Shown here piece after piece: positions 33,601 to 48,600 of a stretch of DNA of 64,000 nucleotides (within the stretch, counting starts at the first letter, position 1; every line of letters starts with the position of its first letter). The stretch covers positions 30,921-94,920 of the forward strand of contig NMRA01000454.1 in NCBI GenBank assembly GCA_002633005.1, written 5' to 3'. The position numbers and the translations under genes were made by a program. The notes below the pieces were generated by a model. The model ran no database searches and was not told where the DNA came from. It worked only from the letters and a program-made list of their open reading frames with translations. The stretch comes from Phoronis australis. Lineage: Eukaryota > Phoronida > Phoronidae.

Positions 33601-36600
33601 CAAAGTGGTTATCGGTTTTGTTCTAGATTATAATTCCATGACAACTGAGTTGTCGCCCAGTTGTCTGGTCATTGAGTGCAACAGTTCTTGGATTACTTGC
33701 GAGACAATCATTTGCCTTTATTTCTGCATGTTCGCAGGAATACATTTTTGCTAGAAAGTGTCAAATGGTTAAACAATGAGTTTTGATGTTTTCCAAAAAT
33801 TGCACAGTTTTGAAAGTATTGATAACCCTTTGAAATGACTTCAAACATACATATTCCCAGTCACATCTGTCCGAGATACTGTTGATGATTGTATAGATAT
33901 CGCTATTATTAAACTTGTTTCACTCACTAGTTGAAAAGTTTCCTGGATTTTTCAAAAGCACAATCTGCCTGTTTGACCCATAGGTAATAATTTGGTATGC
34001 CTATTTTTTCTGTGATTTGTCTGAAACCTATTCAAAAAATGCTAATTGTTGATGAAACTTTTTACATGTCACACTGGCGCAGTGGAGTTGGTAAGTCCCA
34101 GATTGCTGTGATTAGGAAATAATCAGTCGGAGAACTCAATTGAAGAGGTCAGATTTCACGAAATTTCTCTGGGGACAGCTGTCTCCTGTCCCTTCTGATA
34201 ATGCCTTCTTGATATATGCTTGTAGCTAGTGATTGGACGATGTATCCGTTCTCTACCCAAAACCCTCAGGACTTTGAGAACTTGCTGTCTGTCTACTTGG
34301 ACTCTGCTTTCAAACCACGACTCAGAGAACTTGATTTTGCGTAAGTGCAACCCTTTAGTTTGCAGCCTTATTATTGCTAATTAATTTGAGATAGCAGGTG
34401 AAGGGTCAGGGGCACCTCCACTCGTGCATTCCCTACATTTTATTTAACAAGTCTAGAGTTCAGTCACACCATGAATCTGTTCCAGCCTTCAACACCATTT
34501 TGACATTGATGAAATTTGGTATACAGCACACATCACAAATTTGTGTCCCACCAGTCAGAAGTAGGTTCACGGCTGGTGGACAGCCTTGCAGTTGTCTACC
34601 CTGCTACCAGTCGACCATGAAGGGCCAGCTGAGATGCCTCTCCACTCGTCACTTTGGTCGACAAACTGGTTACCTAGTTTTGATGGTCGGTTCAGATTAA
34701 TATGCCTCCAATCTCAACACCATGGAGATTTGAGGCTGTCATTGGCGGGAAAGAGCTGACTGTATCAACCTAGCAACTGTATCGGAATGGCTTGAAGAAC
34801 AATCTCCCAAAATCATTGTTGCAACGGACGGCTCACTAAGAGGTGACACTACAGCTTGGGCAGCAGTTGCTTGGACTCGCGAGGGTCAACGCCTCTTCGA
34901 ATGGTCAACAGCACTGGTTGGAAAATCCTTGTCTTTTAGAGCTGCATGCGAAGCATATGAAGACGCCCTAGTATGGCTCTCACAGAACACAACACCTGCA
35001 GACTGATCATTTCTACTTACAGACTCCCTCAGCCTCATTAGCAGGCTAAAAACTGGTCATGTGAAAGATTCCTGGATCCCTCTGTTCAGCTCTATTAATG
35101 GTCTCTTCATCAGTGTTTACATACCAGGACACTGTGGCATCTCATTCAACGTCAAGGCGGATGAGCTTGCAGGCATCGCAGAACCGATTGCCGACCTGCT
35201 CCTCACACCAGCAGATGTAATCTCCAGAGTGCGTGAATCGCTTACAGATGTTGAGATTGTACAACAGCAGGAGAGATGGGCAACAAAGCGCCTCATAGAG
35301 CGAGGATGGCAATATGGAGATGCAGCAAAAACTTGTATCAGGGCAAAAGATCAAAGAGTGTGTAACCAGCATGAACTTGGTTGCATCTCCAAATTTAAAT
35401 TGCGCGCGATACTGGAAGGAGGAGGGCAAGAGACAATCCTGGTGCCTACCCTCTGACGTCACCATAGAAACAGAAAATATGCTTAGCCTCGGTCGGCACT
35501 TACTTGTTTATGACTTGCAGGATGAACTTTGTCTAAAATGCTCTCAAGTCTTGACCCCGGTTTATTAACTTTGGTTCACTATTTATACACAGACTAAAAT
35601 AAATTAACCTGCGAATTGCATAAAATTACAGCAATGTAAATATTCATGTGGGCTACGGACCACGTTGTAAAATCTCATGTTAAATGATCGCAAAAATATA
35701 ATTTTGAACTGTTAGACAATGAGGCGCTTTTTATACTTACAGAATCAAGAATATGTAATAATGTTACAGTCAAATTGTTGGAAAATCTCAACATAACGCT
35801 GAACGTGTTACCTCCTTAGGTGTTTTCAAGCCGGGAAATATTCATTGATTATATTGCAGTTGTACTCATTGGCGATAAAAAAAATATTTTGGGACCAACA
35901 TCAACAATGGGTTGATCACTAGCGCAGATTTTAACATCATTGATGCCTAAAAACGTCGAGCGCAAATCATCAGCCTTTGATCCATCATTATCCAGAGTTT
36001 GAAGTTTGTAAAACAATAGTAACCTTACTATTTCGAAGTTACAGCTGTCTGAGCCCGATTCTATGTATTATGTGCGTTACTGACTACTTCAAGATGGGAT
36101 GATTAGTCACCAGGGTGACTGACTACTTCAAGATGGGATGATTAGTCACCAGGGTGACTGACTACTTCAAGATGGCATGATTAGTCACCAGGGTGACTGA
36201 CTACTTCAAGATGGCATGGTTAGTCACCAGGGTGACTGACTACTTCAAGATGGCATGGTTAGTCACCAGGGTGACTGACTACTTTAAGATGGCATGATTA
36301 GTCACCAGGGTGACTGACTACTTCAAGATGGCATGATTAGTCACCAGGGTGACTGACTACTTTAAATTGGCATGGTTAGTCATATCTAGCAAGTCTATTG
36401 ATATGAAGTTGAAAACGAACAACAACAACCTTCAGATGGATCCGACAGACACTGTGTCCCCTAGTGGCAATATCATTTTTTTCTGTTTTCCTCTGTTTCT
36501 CAGAAGCTTTTCATCGGATTTTCATGACTCTTGGTAAATAATTTTCTACTGAAACTATGGCATGTTCCTGTTTACGGATGGGTTCGACATATTTTGTGCC

Positions 36601-39600
36601 AACTAGTGGCCATTTTTTCCGCTTTTTGGTCTGTTTTTGCAAGCGCCCTCTATCAACCAAACCACTCCTATTCTAAGGAAGATTATGAAAATTGGCGTAT
36701 ATATGCTCGTAGTGTGAGGAGGGCAGTTGACGATGATTTTCCGATGACTTCAACTACTGTGGTGCCTCCATGTGGCAGTTATGTTTTTTACACCCATAGC
36801 GTCCTAGTGCAATTTCAGTTTTTCCTCAGTTTCTCAGACAATCCTTGTCAGACAGATTTTTATGAAATTTGCTAAATATCTTTGATGACGTATACCAGTT
36901 TTTGGATGGGTTCAACATACTTTGTGCCTTCTAGTGGCCATTTTTAGAACACAGATAAACACTCCTAGAAGCACACCATTTGTGGTGCATTCGTGGGTGC
37001 ATTTCAACGTTCGTGTTGCTCTTGGTTTAGACTTGGGTACTTTTACAGAAACTTGGTCTTGTTACAGCAGAGCACGCAATGCAATGTAATATTACATGTT
37101 TGCTGGAATCCCAGACAGGCGCTATAAATATAAGCACGATTTATTTTTGGCACCAAAGTGTCTACTGTGTGGAGGACGGTTGACGATGATTTTCAGATGA
37201 GACTGACTACTGTGCTGACGTGTTGCTATGGAGATGGCAACAGATGGCGGCCAGTTTCAGAGCGGTCCAACTACTCCAGTCCTGTGCTCCCTTGTGGCAA
37301 TTTTGCTTTTTCAGTTTTCCTTTGTTTCGTTGAAGTTCCTTCATGGATTTTTGTGGACTATCATGATGGTAAATAGCTTTCTATTAATTAGAAACAATGA
37401 CATGTTGTTCATTTTGGATTCATCATGTATTGGCTGTTTTTACCATTTTCCAGTAGTCTATTTTTGGCATCCACCCCTCTATCAACCACACCACTGTAAG
37501 GATGATTTCGAAAATTGGGGTTTATGTTACTACTGTGGGGAGAACGGTTGATGATTTTTGGGTGACTGACTACTGTGGCACCTCATGGTGGCTTTTTTGT
37601 GTCTATGGCTGTATCTCCCAAACCCTCTGCAGGATCTTTTTTTTGACTGTATTTAAATAAATATAAATGGAATTGTCAACCGACAACAGCGACATATGGA
37701 TGGATCAGACTACTGCAGCTGTGCCTCCCTAGTGGCAATTTTTTTCTGTTGTCCTGTGTGTCTTCGAAACTCTTTGGCTGATGTTTATGAAATTCAATAA
37801 TTAGGTTTCTTGTAAAGATTCGACGGGTTCCTGTTTTTGGATAGATTCGACATATAGCGAGTGTGTTTATTACCATGCAATGTTGCAAGTACTGTACGTT
37901 TGACTATTAAGGAGACAGTGATCACTCAATGTCTTCTCAGTGTTCAGGCAGATTTGCCGTGTTCTGCACCACTCGGTGGCCATTTTAAAAATTCTTGAGT
38001 GGTACGTTTTCGACATCACATTCTCCACCCACCAAACTGTTTGATTTCATTCATAATTTTGAAGACTGACATTTTGAAACCAAGTGTCACTTCTTTCCTT
38101 AAAATACTGTAACATGATTTTAACACCCACAAATGTCTTGTTGAAAAACTCCTGGCATGTGGTTTGATAGGTTGTCTAAAGTGGTTCTAAGACTGGATAT
38201 GAAAAAATAGCAATGACAAGATTATTACTGGCATCTTGCCAGGACCACAGGTCGGTGTGTATAAAGAGCTACTTGTGTAATTGTCAGGTTTGTTGACTAA
38301 TTTTGTCGAGATATTGTTGGTTGTATGGAACCATGCCTGAATTAAGAGTCTCTCTTAAGCAAAAGTGACAAAATGAAAATGAAAAAAATGGGCTTGATTT
38401 CATAACGACAACAGTCCATCAGAACTCAGTCAAGCAGACAGTCGGAAATTTAGTATGCAAATTCTTGCAGCTATTCTCAGGGTCACAAGCTCTGTTAGAA
38501 TCCATAAGTCGTGTGCAGGACTAGAATTCAATGATAAATGAATGTCCCCTCTCTGTTGTAGGCAAGAAGGCTGGAGGTTAGAACATGAAGACCCAAACGA
38601 CCCGCACTCGCCTATTGTTTATAAAGGAGTAGTCTTTAATGAGATGAAGGGTGTCTTTGTAAGTCATTTACATTTTGTTGCCTAATTTGTGACAAATTCA
38701 TATTATTATTACTCTGACCCATAATTTACAGGAGGGAGACTTAATTTAGTTCCTACTCATGTCAAATCAATTTACTGCCATGTTTTATTGGTGAATTGAG
38801 TGGCTTATAAAGGCAAAGGCAACATTGTTTCATGTCATTTTTAGCAAAAATAAGGTTCGTTGATTATCCCAGACACATTTTTCACTTAATTACAGCTTTT
38901 CGTAATTTGATTAATTTCTCGTCCTCTACTCCGGAAGTGACGTTTTGGGAGGCAAGAGTTTCGCGCCAATTTCTTTTCATTACAGTCTGACTGTGAGAGC
39001 TGTCGAGTCAGACTTACCACAATCGAGGTAAAACAATGACTGACTCGACTGCTCTCATAGTCAGACTATATGAAAAGAAATTGGCGCGAAATTCTTGCCT
39101 CCCAAAACGTCACTTCCAGAGTAGACGATGAGTTATTACTAGTTAAATTATGAAAAGCAGTAAATAAGTGAAAAATATGTCTGGGATAATTAACGAACCT
39201 TATATTTGCTAAAAATGACATGAAAAAAGGTTGCCTTCACCTTTAATGGTCACTGCCACTGTGTATAGTGAGACTGGATGCTGAAGCGAAAATTTGCTGA
39301 GGATAATTTTTTGTCAAAAATTATGTTGGCATAGACATGGATTTTGTGATGGTGCTGTGGGTATTATGTTGAGACTGGCATGTATTCCTATGGAACTCAT
39401 TTTGTATAGGGGAAAAGAATGGAAAGACGGTCTCTCCCACTGTATTCAGGTGATTTCAAACCTTATTCAGTGGCCTTTATTCTAACTTGATATCAAAAAA
39501 ACAGTCTTTGTCAACTTTTTGTCTAGTAAAAGTATTATTTTCTGAAAGAAAAGCGACCAGGGATTAAGTCACAATTTCATTTTTAAAAAGGTACTCCATA

Positions 39601-42600
39601 GCAAAATACGCCTCGGTCGATTTTAATGAACCCTTTTTAAATGAAACCTTCACCAGTTACCTCAAAAATTGGCATTAGTGAAAACTGGCTTGAGGTCAAT
39701 ATAACCTTTACATGCCTAAACCATTGCTTGAGGTCAATATAACCTTTATATGCCTAAACCATTGCTTGAGGTCAATATAACCTTTACAGGCCTAAACCAT
39801 TGCTTGAGGTCAATATAACCTTTATACGCCTAAACCATTGCTTGAGGTTAATATAACCTTTACGTGCCTAAACCATTGCTTGAGGTCAATAACCTTGACA
39901 TTGCCTAAACCATGTTCGCTTCTCAACATTCAATGGCAATTTCAACTGAATTTTCATTATGTAACACTTTTTAAAAGTTAAAATTTTGTACTTGGCGTAT
40001 CATATACCTCGTGTTAACTAGGTCAGAAGGCAGAGCCAGCATTTAGTAGGCAAACAGTTGGTTGTATACTGTATATACACCGCACGGGAGAATAATATCA
40101 TGAAGGACCCAAGTTCGAAATGGGCAATTGAAATGGAGTTGGCGGTTAAAGCGCTTAGTGAGCACGAGATTGAAATAGCGAAATTTCAGATTACTGATAA
40201 AATAATGAATGTTATGTAGGATTTATCTTAAAGTTTTTTAACAACTTGCCGTGTTAGTGAATACTAAGTCACAGATGCAGTTCAGTGACTGGTACGCCGT
40301 GCATTTGTTCTTAAAAGTGGTATGCATTCAGATGCACAACTCCCTCAGATAAAAACTTTATTGTTTTATCTTCGTTTTCCACAGCATCTTGCTATGCTCT
40401 ATATACCTCAGTCGTTGACTCAATATTATGTAGACTCGGTGAATGAAAGGGCGGAAGGTACATAGGGAACTGCTCTATGCCTGTTGCCGGGAGATACGAT
40501 TTGAGTGACAGGCCTGTATTCTTTGACCAAGGGCGAGTACTAATACGCTGTTGAATGTGGTTGCACCACAGTAAATATATTTTTCTCGCTGCAGGGAATA
40601 TTTTTCCTATTTGAAGCTCACCGTTTGTCCCAAAATTCAAACCTGACTCTTGTGGGACTGTAACCATTAGTAACCATCGTGATGTACGACAACCATTAGT
40701 AAACATCCTGAGCAGACTGAAAAATGGCGGTCAGATAGTTGAAAATTCTTGCTTCGATTTTTTTCTTTCAAATTTTCAGTCACAGCATGAGAAGTTTATC
40801 GTCGTTAATCACCGAAAACATTCGTATGCATTGGTTTGCGTTAAAAAACAACCTGGTCAGTTTTTGTTCTTGTGTATGATTGACATGATGAAATAGCCAA
40901 CCCCCGTTTTCATCGGTCAAGCCAGGGTCTGCCTACAATAAACTAACAAATCGTGCACTCTTCTGCCAGTTAACCATGATATGACCATGGACACATTTTC
41001 ATTAGACATTTGTTGTTCTATTTTAATTTTAAGAAGATATTCGCTTTGCAAATTGACTTTGCGTTTTAGCACTTGGCCTAAAATAAACTTACCTGTTGTA
41101 ATTTTGTTGTCGAGCAAGTTGTTCCTCATGTCTCGTGAAAATGTGCCGTGTCGGTATTAAGAGGGTGTGCCCTCCATATTCAGATGTTTTACAAACCCAC
41201 CGTATCAAGGAGGCCTGGAATGTGATAAACGGATTAAAGTGCAATATTGAAAGTGGTTCTCTGCCACTGAAACAGAATTCAACCTGCTCACCAGGTATTT
41301 TTAGGATTGGATCTTGATAGTTTTGAATTTGTGTTGATATCAAATCACCACTGTATGAAGTGAGTTCACTTGTGATATTAACAGGGTTCACCCACTGTAT
41401 GAAGTGAGTTCACTTGCGATATTAACAGGGTTCACCCACTGTATGAAGTGAGTTCAGTTGCCATATTGAGACAGCTAAATCAAAATCAAGGTCCATATTT
41501 GAGAGTTGACAGTGTTACGGTCTAAAATAAATTTTTTCGGTCACTTACCAAATGCAAACTGAATCTCGTATGCAAAGAGTTTTTTAGAATGTGCAAATTA
41601 AACAACGAACCGTCAAAATCTGACAATGTTTGAGAAATTTATGCATGTTTTTGTCCATGAATTTCATGCATTTTTAGCATTACGAGTGGCCATTTTAAAA
41701 ATTACAATTTTCAACTGTCAACAGTAGAAAAGAAATTTATTTTATTAAGTAAGCAATTGCTTTAATAGATATGACTGGGAATAACCTGAGTCACTTTCAG
41801 AATCATCACTTAGATGAAGTTGTGCTTAATCATTGAGAAATGGTAGGGTTCATCATAAAATAGGCACTCGTTACAAAATTTGTAAATTCTGTGTTTCTAA
41901 CCCTCACTTGCTGTAAAGAAGGTTAAAAGTTCACACACTGTAATAAAAAGAACTGAAAAATATGTTGGCCTAGGCAACACAGAAAATTATTCAATATCAT
42001 TCTAAACAAACCAAAAGTTTGGATATTGACTAGACTCTGCTATTTTGAAAATGTGACTGTGGTTTAATCCTAGCTGAATGTATATGACTTATCCCTAACT
42101 GTGGTTCAACTTACTGAATGTATGGGGTTTAACTCTTAGTGAATGTATATGTTTAAACCCTAACTAAATGCATGTGGTTTAATCCTAACTGAATTAATGT
42201 GGTTTTACCCTCTGACTGAATAATTATTGTTTACATTCAGGCTGCTACAGCCATTATATTTGTCTTATCATGCCTTTTTACAGTCTAACTCTTTGAACAT
42301 TTATATTTGTCTTACCAATCCTTGTTACAGTCCAACTCTCAGAACATTTTCTCACAAGCCGTACAGAACCTCCTGCTCCCTAGTCACACGTACTCTGTGG
42401 TTTATGGCGGTGACCCTCAACACATTACTGACCTGACACATGAGCAACTGAAGGAGTTTCATGAGACTCACTATCATCCTAGTAATGCCAGGTGATGACT
42501 ATGAAGTGAATATTGTCGACGTATAAGGACATTACTGGTATGGTTATGAAGTGAACATTGTCAATGAATAAGGAGACAATACTGGTTTTACAGCTGAAAA

Positions 42601-45600
42601 CATGTGGTGGGGACTTCTTGAAGTTTTGACCAGAGCTTTAAACGTCAAGAGAATTCGGTGTATTTGTGGTTTTATTCCAAATCACCTCTTCTTGATGTCT
42701 GTTGGACATTCACGAAAGTCAAGGCCATTGACTTACCTGTTGAATCCGCTTGAAATATTCTAGTACGTAAATATTCTAGTACGTATCAAGTGGAGTTTAG
42801 CTGTGCTAGCAGAGCACTGTCCTGTGACTGTGACGGTTGTACAATTCAATTGCATGCTGAAGCTGACTGCCAGGGTTGTACAATTCAATTGCATGCTGAA
42901 GCTGACTGCCAGGGTTGTATATTCAATTCCATGCTGAAGCTGATCTCAGAAAAAGTTGTGCAAATTATCTCTAAGATGTGAAACACAAATTGAATCATTT
43001 TTTGAAAAACTTTAACACTTGAAGTGTCAAACACTGGTCAGTGGCTGTAGTCTGTGTTTTAGTTGACAGTTGCTTGGATGTCTGTCAGACACTGTCACAG
43101 TGGTCAGTGTCTGAAGTCTTATTGGACAGTAAGTTTGATCTGTAATTACAGGTTCTTCACCTACGGAGACTTTCCCATGGAGCGCCACCTGAAACTCATT
43201 GACTCACTATGCCTTAATAAGTTTTCAATGGTTAATATGGACACTTCAGTGCCATTAGAAGTCAGGTGGCCAAGTCCTGTAAGTTGAGATGTATTAAATA
43301 GTACAGTGACCTTGTGATGTACACTTTAGTCTCATTTAGACATCAACTTTTAGCTGGGCGCAACTGACACGGAGTAAATTGACCCATGTCAAGCGGCCGT
43401 TTACACACACAACTCACGGAGATTAAAGGTTGGAGAGACTGGATCGCACATGCACAGGTTTACAAATGACGAGAGTTGCAGAGACAAAGAACCCGTACAT
43501 AGGTCACTGCACAAGCGCAGTAGAGATGATCCTTTCCGCCTTGCTCCAGTTTCGGGTTTAGACTAAGCACAATTTGCTGTACCTCACAAATGGGTGGCAA
43601 AAATTTGTCACTGCGGTGTCAATTTGCTCCTTGTCAGTTCGTTTACACACTGGAACAACTTGCTCCATGTCAGCTGATCCGTGTCAACTTTGTAGTGTAA
43701 AGGTCACTTGTGGGTGCGTGCACCATGGGGGTGTGCTCTGTGTGCATGCACTATGGGTGCGTGCACCATGGGGGTGTGCTCTGTGTGCCTGCACTGTGGT
43801 TGTGTGCACTGTGGGTTTGTGCACGATTTGTGTGTGCATTGTGGGTGTGTGCACTGTGAGTGTGTGCACCATGCGCATGTGCACGGTGGGTGCATGCACC
43901 AGAGGCACGTGCACCATGGGCACGTGCACCAAGGGTGCGGGCACAAGGGACGCGGGTACCAAGGGACGGGGTACCAAGGGACGCGGGTACCAAGGACACG
44001 GGTACCAATGGCGCGGGCACCATGGGTGCGGGCACCCTGGATGTTTGCACCATGGGTGTGTGGACTACTGGGTATAGAGAAAGCGTGGTGAACCATATTA
44101 CTGTGCATTTGTAGTACATAAGATCACCTCTGCTTTCCTGTTCCTCGCATATCCCCATTTGTATTGGGTTGTNGCACCAAGGGTGCGGGCACAAGGGACG
44201 TGGGTACCAAGGGACGGGGTACCAAGGGACGCGGGTACCAAGGACACGGGTACCAATGGCGCGGGCACCATGGGTGCGGGCACCCTGGATGTTTGCACCA
44301 TGAATGTGTGGACTACTGGGTATAGAGAAAGCGTGGTGAACCATATTACTGTGCATTTGTAGTACATAAGATCACCTCTGCTTTCCTGTTCCTCGCATAT
44401 CCCCATTTGTATTGGGTTGTTCCAAGTTCTCAGATAACTGAAATCATCTTTATTTCTCTGTTGTCAGGAAACTTCACGAGATGATATCAACAGCTTCTGT
44501 TTCCAAACTTGTCAGTGTCCTTCACAAAACTTTTTATTCCTAAAGACTAGTGGAGAAATCTGTTGTTGATAATGCCACTTAAGAGTCCATATGAGACCCT
44601 CTCCTGGGTTTCCTATCCAAAAATTACATGGTGACGACGTTGTTTATGTGGAGTGGGACACCATCAGGTCAAAATTGGTTGCTGAAAATACAGAATTGTT
44701 AAAATAATTCACTCGTTAAATATTGGAAATGGTATTATCTAATGTGTGCCACAAGGTTTCTGCCTTGTAATCTTAGAGGTTATATGTATCTTCAGACTCC
44801 CGTGACCAATTTTTTCAAATGTGTTATAAGGAGCCAACACCACCTTGTAGTTTTCAAATGGATTCGAGGTATTCTGCACCATCAAGTGGCCATTTTTACA
44901 GTTTTTGAATTGACCAATCATCTCTGACGATCCTAATGAGAATTGGCGTGACGTGTGATCCTACTGGGAAAAGAATGGCTCTCAATAATTGATTATTTTC
45001 GGACTGCTCTGACTATAGTGGCTTCCCCTATTGGCATTTTTGTGTTCGCGACTGTATTCCCTAAATGGTTTGCAAGATCTTTCTTAAGTTTGACTGCAGG
45101 TAGCACTAGATGACAATTGTGGATGGACCATCAACTGCCGTTCTCTCCTAATGATATTTTTAGTTTTTTTCCTTTCCCTATAATTTATCTTTGGAGTTCT
45201 GTGACTGATTTTCATGAAATTTGGCGGGTAGTGATGAGGACATCTTCCTGTTTGCAGATGTATTTGCATAATGTATGCCAGCTACATCTAGTGGCCATTT
45301 TTATTATTTTCAAATCTGTTTTGGTGTCCACCTTTCTATCAACCAAACCAATTTAATGTTCAATATGGGAATTTGTATAATTATGTTGTAATTCTTTTAT
45401 GAAATGCATGGCTAATGATGATTTTGGGTAGGTGAGACTGCCATCGATGTCTTCTGGTGGGAATGCTGTCTTTTGCATGTACTAAATATCACCAAGTTCT
45501 TCAGTTGATGGTTTGGATATGTGCGACTGCTGTGGCGCCGTTTAGTGGCAATGTTGTTTTTGCTTGTACTCAATATCACCAAGTTTTTCAGAGCCGCCTG

Positions 45601-48600
45601 GTGGCAATTTGTTTTTTTTGCATTCGCCTTGATGGATGTTCATGGACAAATAGCTTTTATTATCAAGTGGACAGCAGCACCCCTAGTGACCTTTCTGTTG
45701 TGTTTTGTGTCCTTTATCGCTATCTTTGAAACTTCTTAAAGAATAATGATGAAAGGTAGTGGGCACTGTGTTTTGTGCTGATGTTGCATTTATAAAGACG
45801 AGAGAATGTTTAAAGTAATAATTATCTTGTATCTGCACTGCCTGTTATGCCACATTGGGCGCAGATCAATTCTGTTGTTTATTTTCAGAGAATTGAGCAC
45901 ATTTCCTGTCGGCCTGACCCGATGGCCGCAGATCCTGGAAAGCAGACAACTGTTGCCGTTAGTTTCCTTTTGTCAGAGTGAGTGATCAGAATATTTATAT
46001 TCTGTGCTTTAAATATCTTAAGTTTGATATGAAGTGCTCTGTCTGCTTAGTTTGTAATAATTTCTGCTTCGACGAGTTGTTGAATAAGTTGATTTTCTGC
46101 TTCCTCGCATTAGTGTGAAATCAGAGACATTTAGTATTAATGTCTGTAGGTGACGCATGAAGTGAGAGGCATTGGAATTGACATCATTCCGTAGGTCACA
46201 CCTGAAGTCACAGGCATTACTATAGGTCACACCTGAAGTCACAGGCATTACTATAGGTCACACCTGAAGTCACAGGCATTACTATAGGTCACNGCAGATC
46301 AATTCTGTTGTTTATTTTCAGAGAATTGAGCACATTTCCTGTCGGCCTGACCCGATGGCCGCAGATCCTGGAAAGCAGACAACTGTTGCCGTTAGTTTCC
46401 TTTTGTCAGAGTGAGTGATCAGAATATTTATATTCTGTGCTTTAAATATCTTAAGTTTGATATGAAGTGCTCTGTCTGCTTAGTTTGTAATAATTTCTGC
46501 TTCGACAAGTTGTTGAATAAGTTGATTTTCTGCTTCCTCGCATTAGTGTGAAGTGAGAGACATTTAGTATTAATGTCTGTAGGTGACGCATGAAGTGAGA
46601 GGCATTGGAATTAACATCATTCCGTAGGTCACACCTGAAGTCACAGGCATTACTATAGGTCACACCTGAAGTCACAGGCATTACTATAGGTCACACCTGA
46701 AGTCACAGGCATTACTATAGGTCACACCTGAAGTCACAGGCATTACTATCGTTTTTTTTGTACAAAAGTGTTAGTGCCATATCTGTAGATGTCAGAGTAC
46801 ATTTTATTGGTCTTTGCTTTTCAAGTCATAGCAAGAATTTAAGAATTTGACATTGAGAAAGGGGCATGAGATATCTCGAAAAGGAAGCGCTGCATTTTGT
46901 TCTTATCAAGTTTGGCGACATTGACCTTTTTTTCAATGTTGTTGATATGATATTTCAAAAAGTATGTTATAAAGTAATATAGCTTCTCCAAAATGAACTC
47001 TCAAATCAGTTAATTAGTATGCATATATTAGAACTTAGGAAAACTACAAAACAGGACTTTTTAAAATATTTATGAAACTTCAATTGGTGACGGACATTAT
47101 GGTTTGTGTTTTGCACAGGCGATAACGAACCATACTTGTAAAAGTAAGCGATTCAAATATTTTTCACCATTAAGACATTCGACTGCCATGCTCGGCTATC
47201 TTCGTCAGAGTGTTCAGTTGCATACTAGACGAATTATCAGATAATTTCACAATCGCTGTGTTTGTTAGGTAAGTGGAAGTTCAAGGAAATACATTTTAGT
47301 TGATCATTTCATATCAGTTACAAAATTGTTACCTTTTAGTTTAAAAATTTTACAATTAATTAGCACATTCTAATACGGGCCCCTATGGGAATCTCTAAGC
47401 AAAAATTTTGATGTTAGAATATGCATCCACATCTTTTTGAAGCCGAAGGTGTGATCGACGCGCAATTCCAATACAAGCTGCTAACAAGTATGTCCCGTAT
47501 TGGAATCGTCGACAATAGGCAGATTAATGTGGTGCAAAATACGTGGAAATGTAACAACATAATTTTATCTTTTTGCATAAAGCAATTATATTTAAATTCA
47601 TTGCAAATGTTATATTAGGAAATAAGTTTTCAAAATAATTGGCCTTGAAATCCGGAAACCTGAATTGGCCGCCATTTTGAGTATAGTCTCTGTCAACCTT
47701 GCACAAAGATTGAAAGTTCTTTATCAACATGATGCTATGAGTATCTGTAAAATATTTAACATTTTAAATTCAATCGTAAAATGTATTCTGATATGAACCG
47801 CTTGCATCGGAATTCTGATGTACGAGAACAGCCCAAATCAGAATATTCTGATTTGGGTTAGATTTCAACATACACTAAAAGAGCAATATTCCAGACTCCA
47901 ATCTCTGATGATAAAGGGTGTATGAACTTGAGTGATATTTTTAGAAGTCTACCTTTTCTCGCTGTTTGAAATTCAAACAGACATCTGTTTTTTAGCGCGC
48001 TCAGATAAAGGTGAAGACAAGGAGCAGTTGTTCACAAGTCTTCTAGACCACCCAGAGGACAGAAGATTGTGCTCTTTATAGTCTCAAGTCTGATTATTAA
48101 GGCATCTCAGCGAAACTACGTCGAATTTTCCAGAAACATGATGTGGACATAGCATTAGCCCTGGCTACACTCTGTCCCCCAAGGATGTAGCGCCCCCTGG
48201 TAGTCTATTAGTGTCCCCCAAGGATGTAGCACCCCCTGATCAAAACTGTGCTGTTATATACTTAGTGGATTGTATTTCCTGTAAGGCTTCCTATGTAGTA
48301 GAATCAGGTTCTCAGCTAAGAACTTGATTGACGAGCATAGGATATCTTTGAGGACTGGCTCGTTGTCTTCAACTTTATCAGAATACGCTCGAGAAAATTA
48401 TCATATTACATATTGATTTGGAGTCATTTTAAACAGTGAGAACATGAACACTGTCTCCTAGAAGTATCAGGGAAGGTATCTCTGTCAGGCATCGTGCCGC
48501 CTCTTCAACAGGGACGGAGGCGTGGAGTTGCCCTTTATGTACAACTGTGTTCTGGCCACTACTGAGCCTCTTAGCAACAGTCTATAGACTGAACTAAACA

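Noticed and set aside
43574-44406. Many long frames rich in His, Cys, Gly and Thr on both strands
   Set aside because: G+C-rich 15-bp-theme minisatellite plus an assembly duplication. Opposite strands are equally open.
46322-46410. Second copy of PITRM1 exon 9 as a real extra exon
   Set aside because: Inclusion breaks the frame, the flanks are also duplicated, and a single n marks the join.
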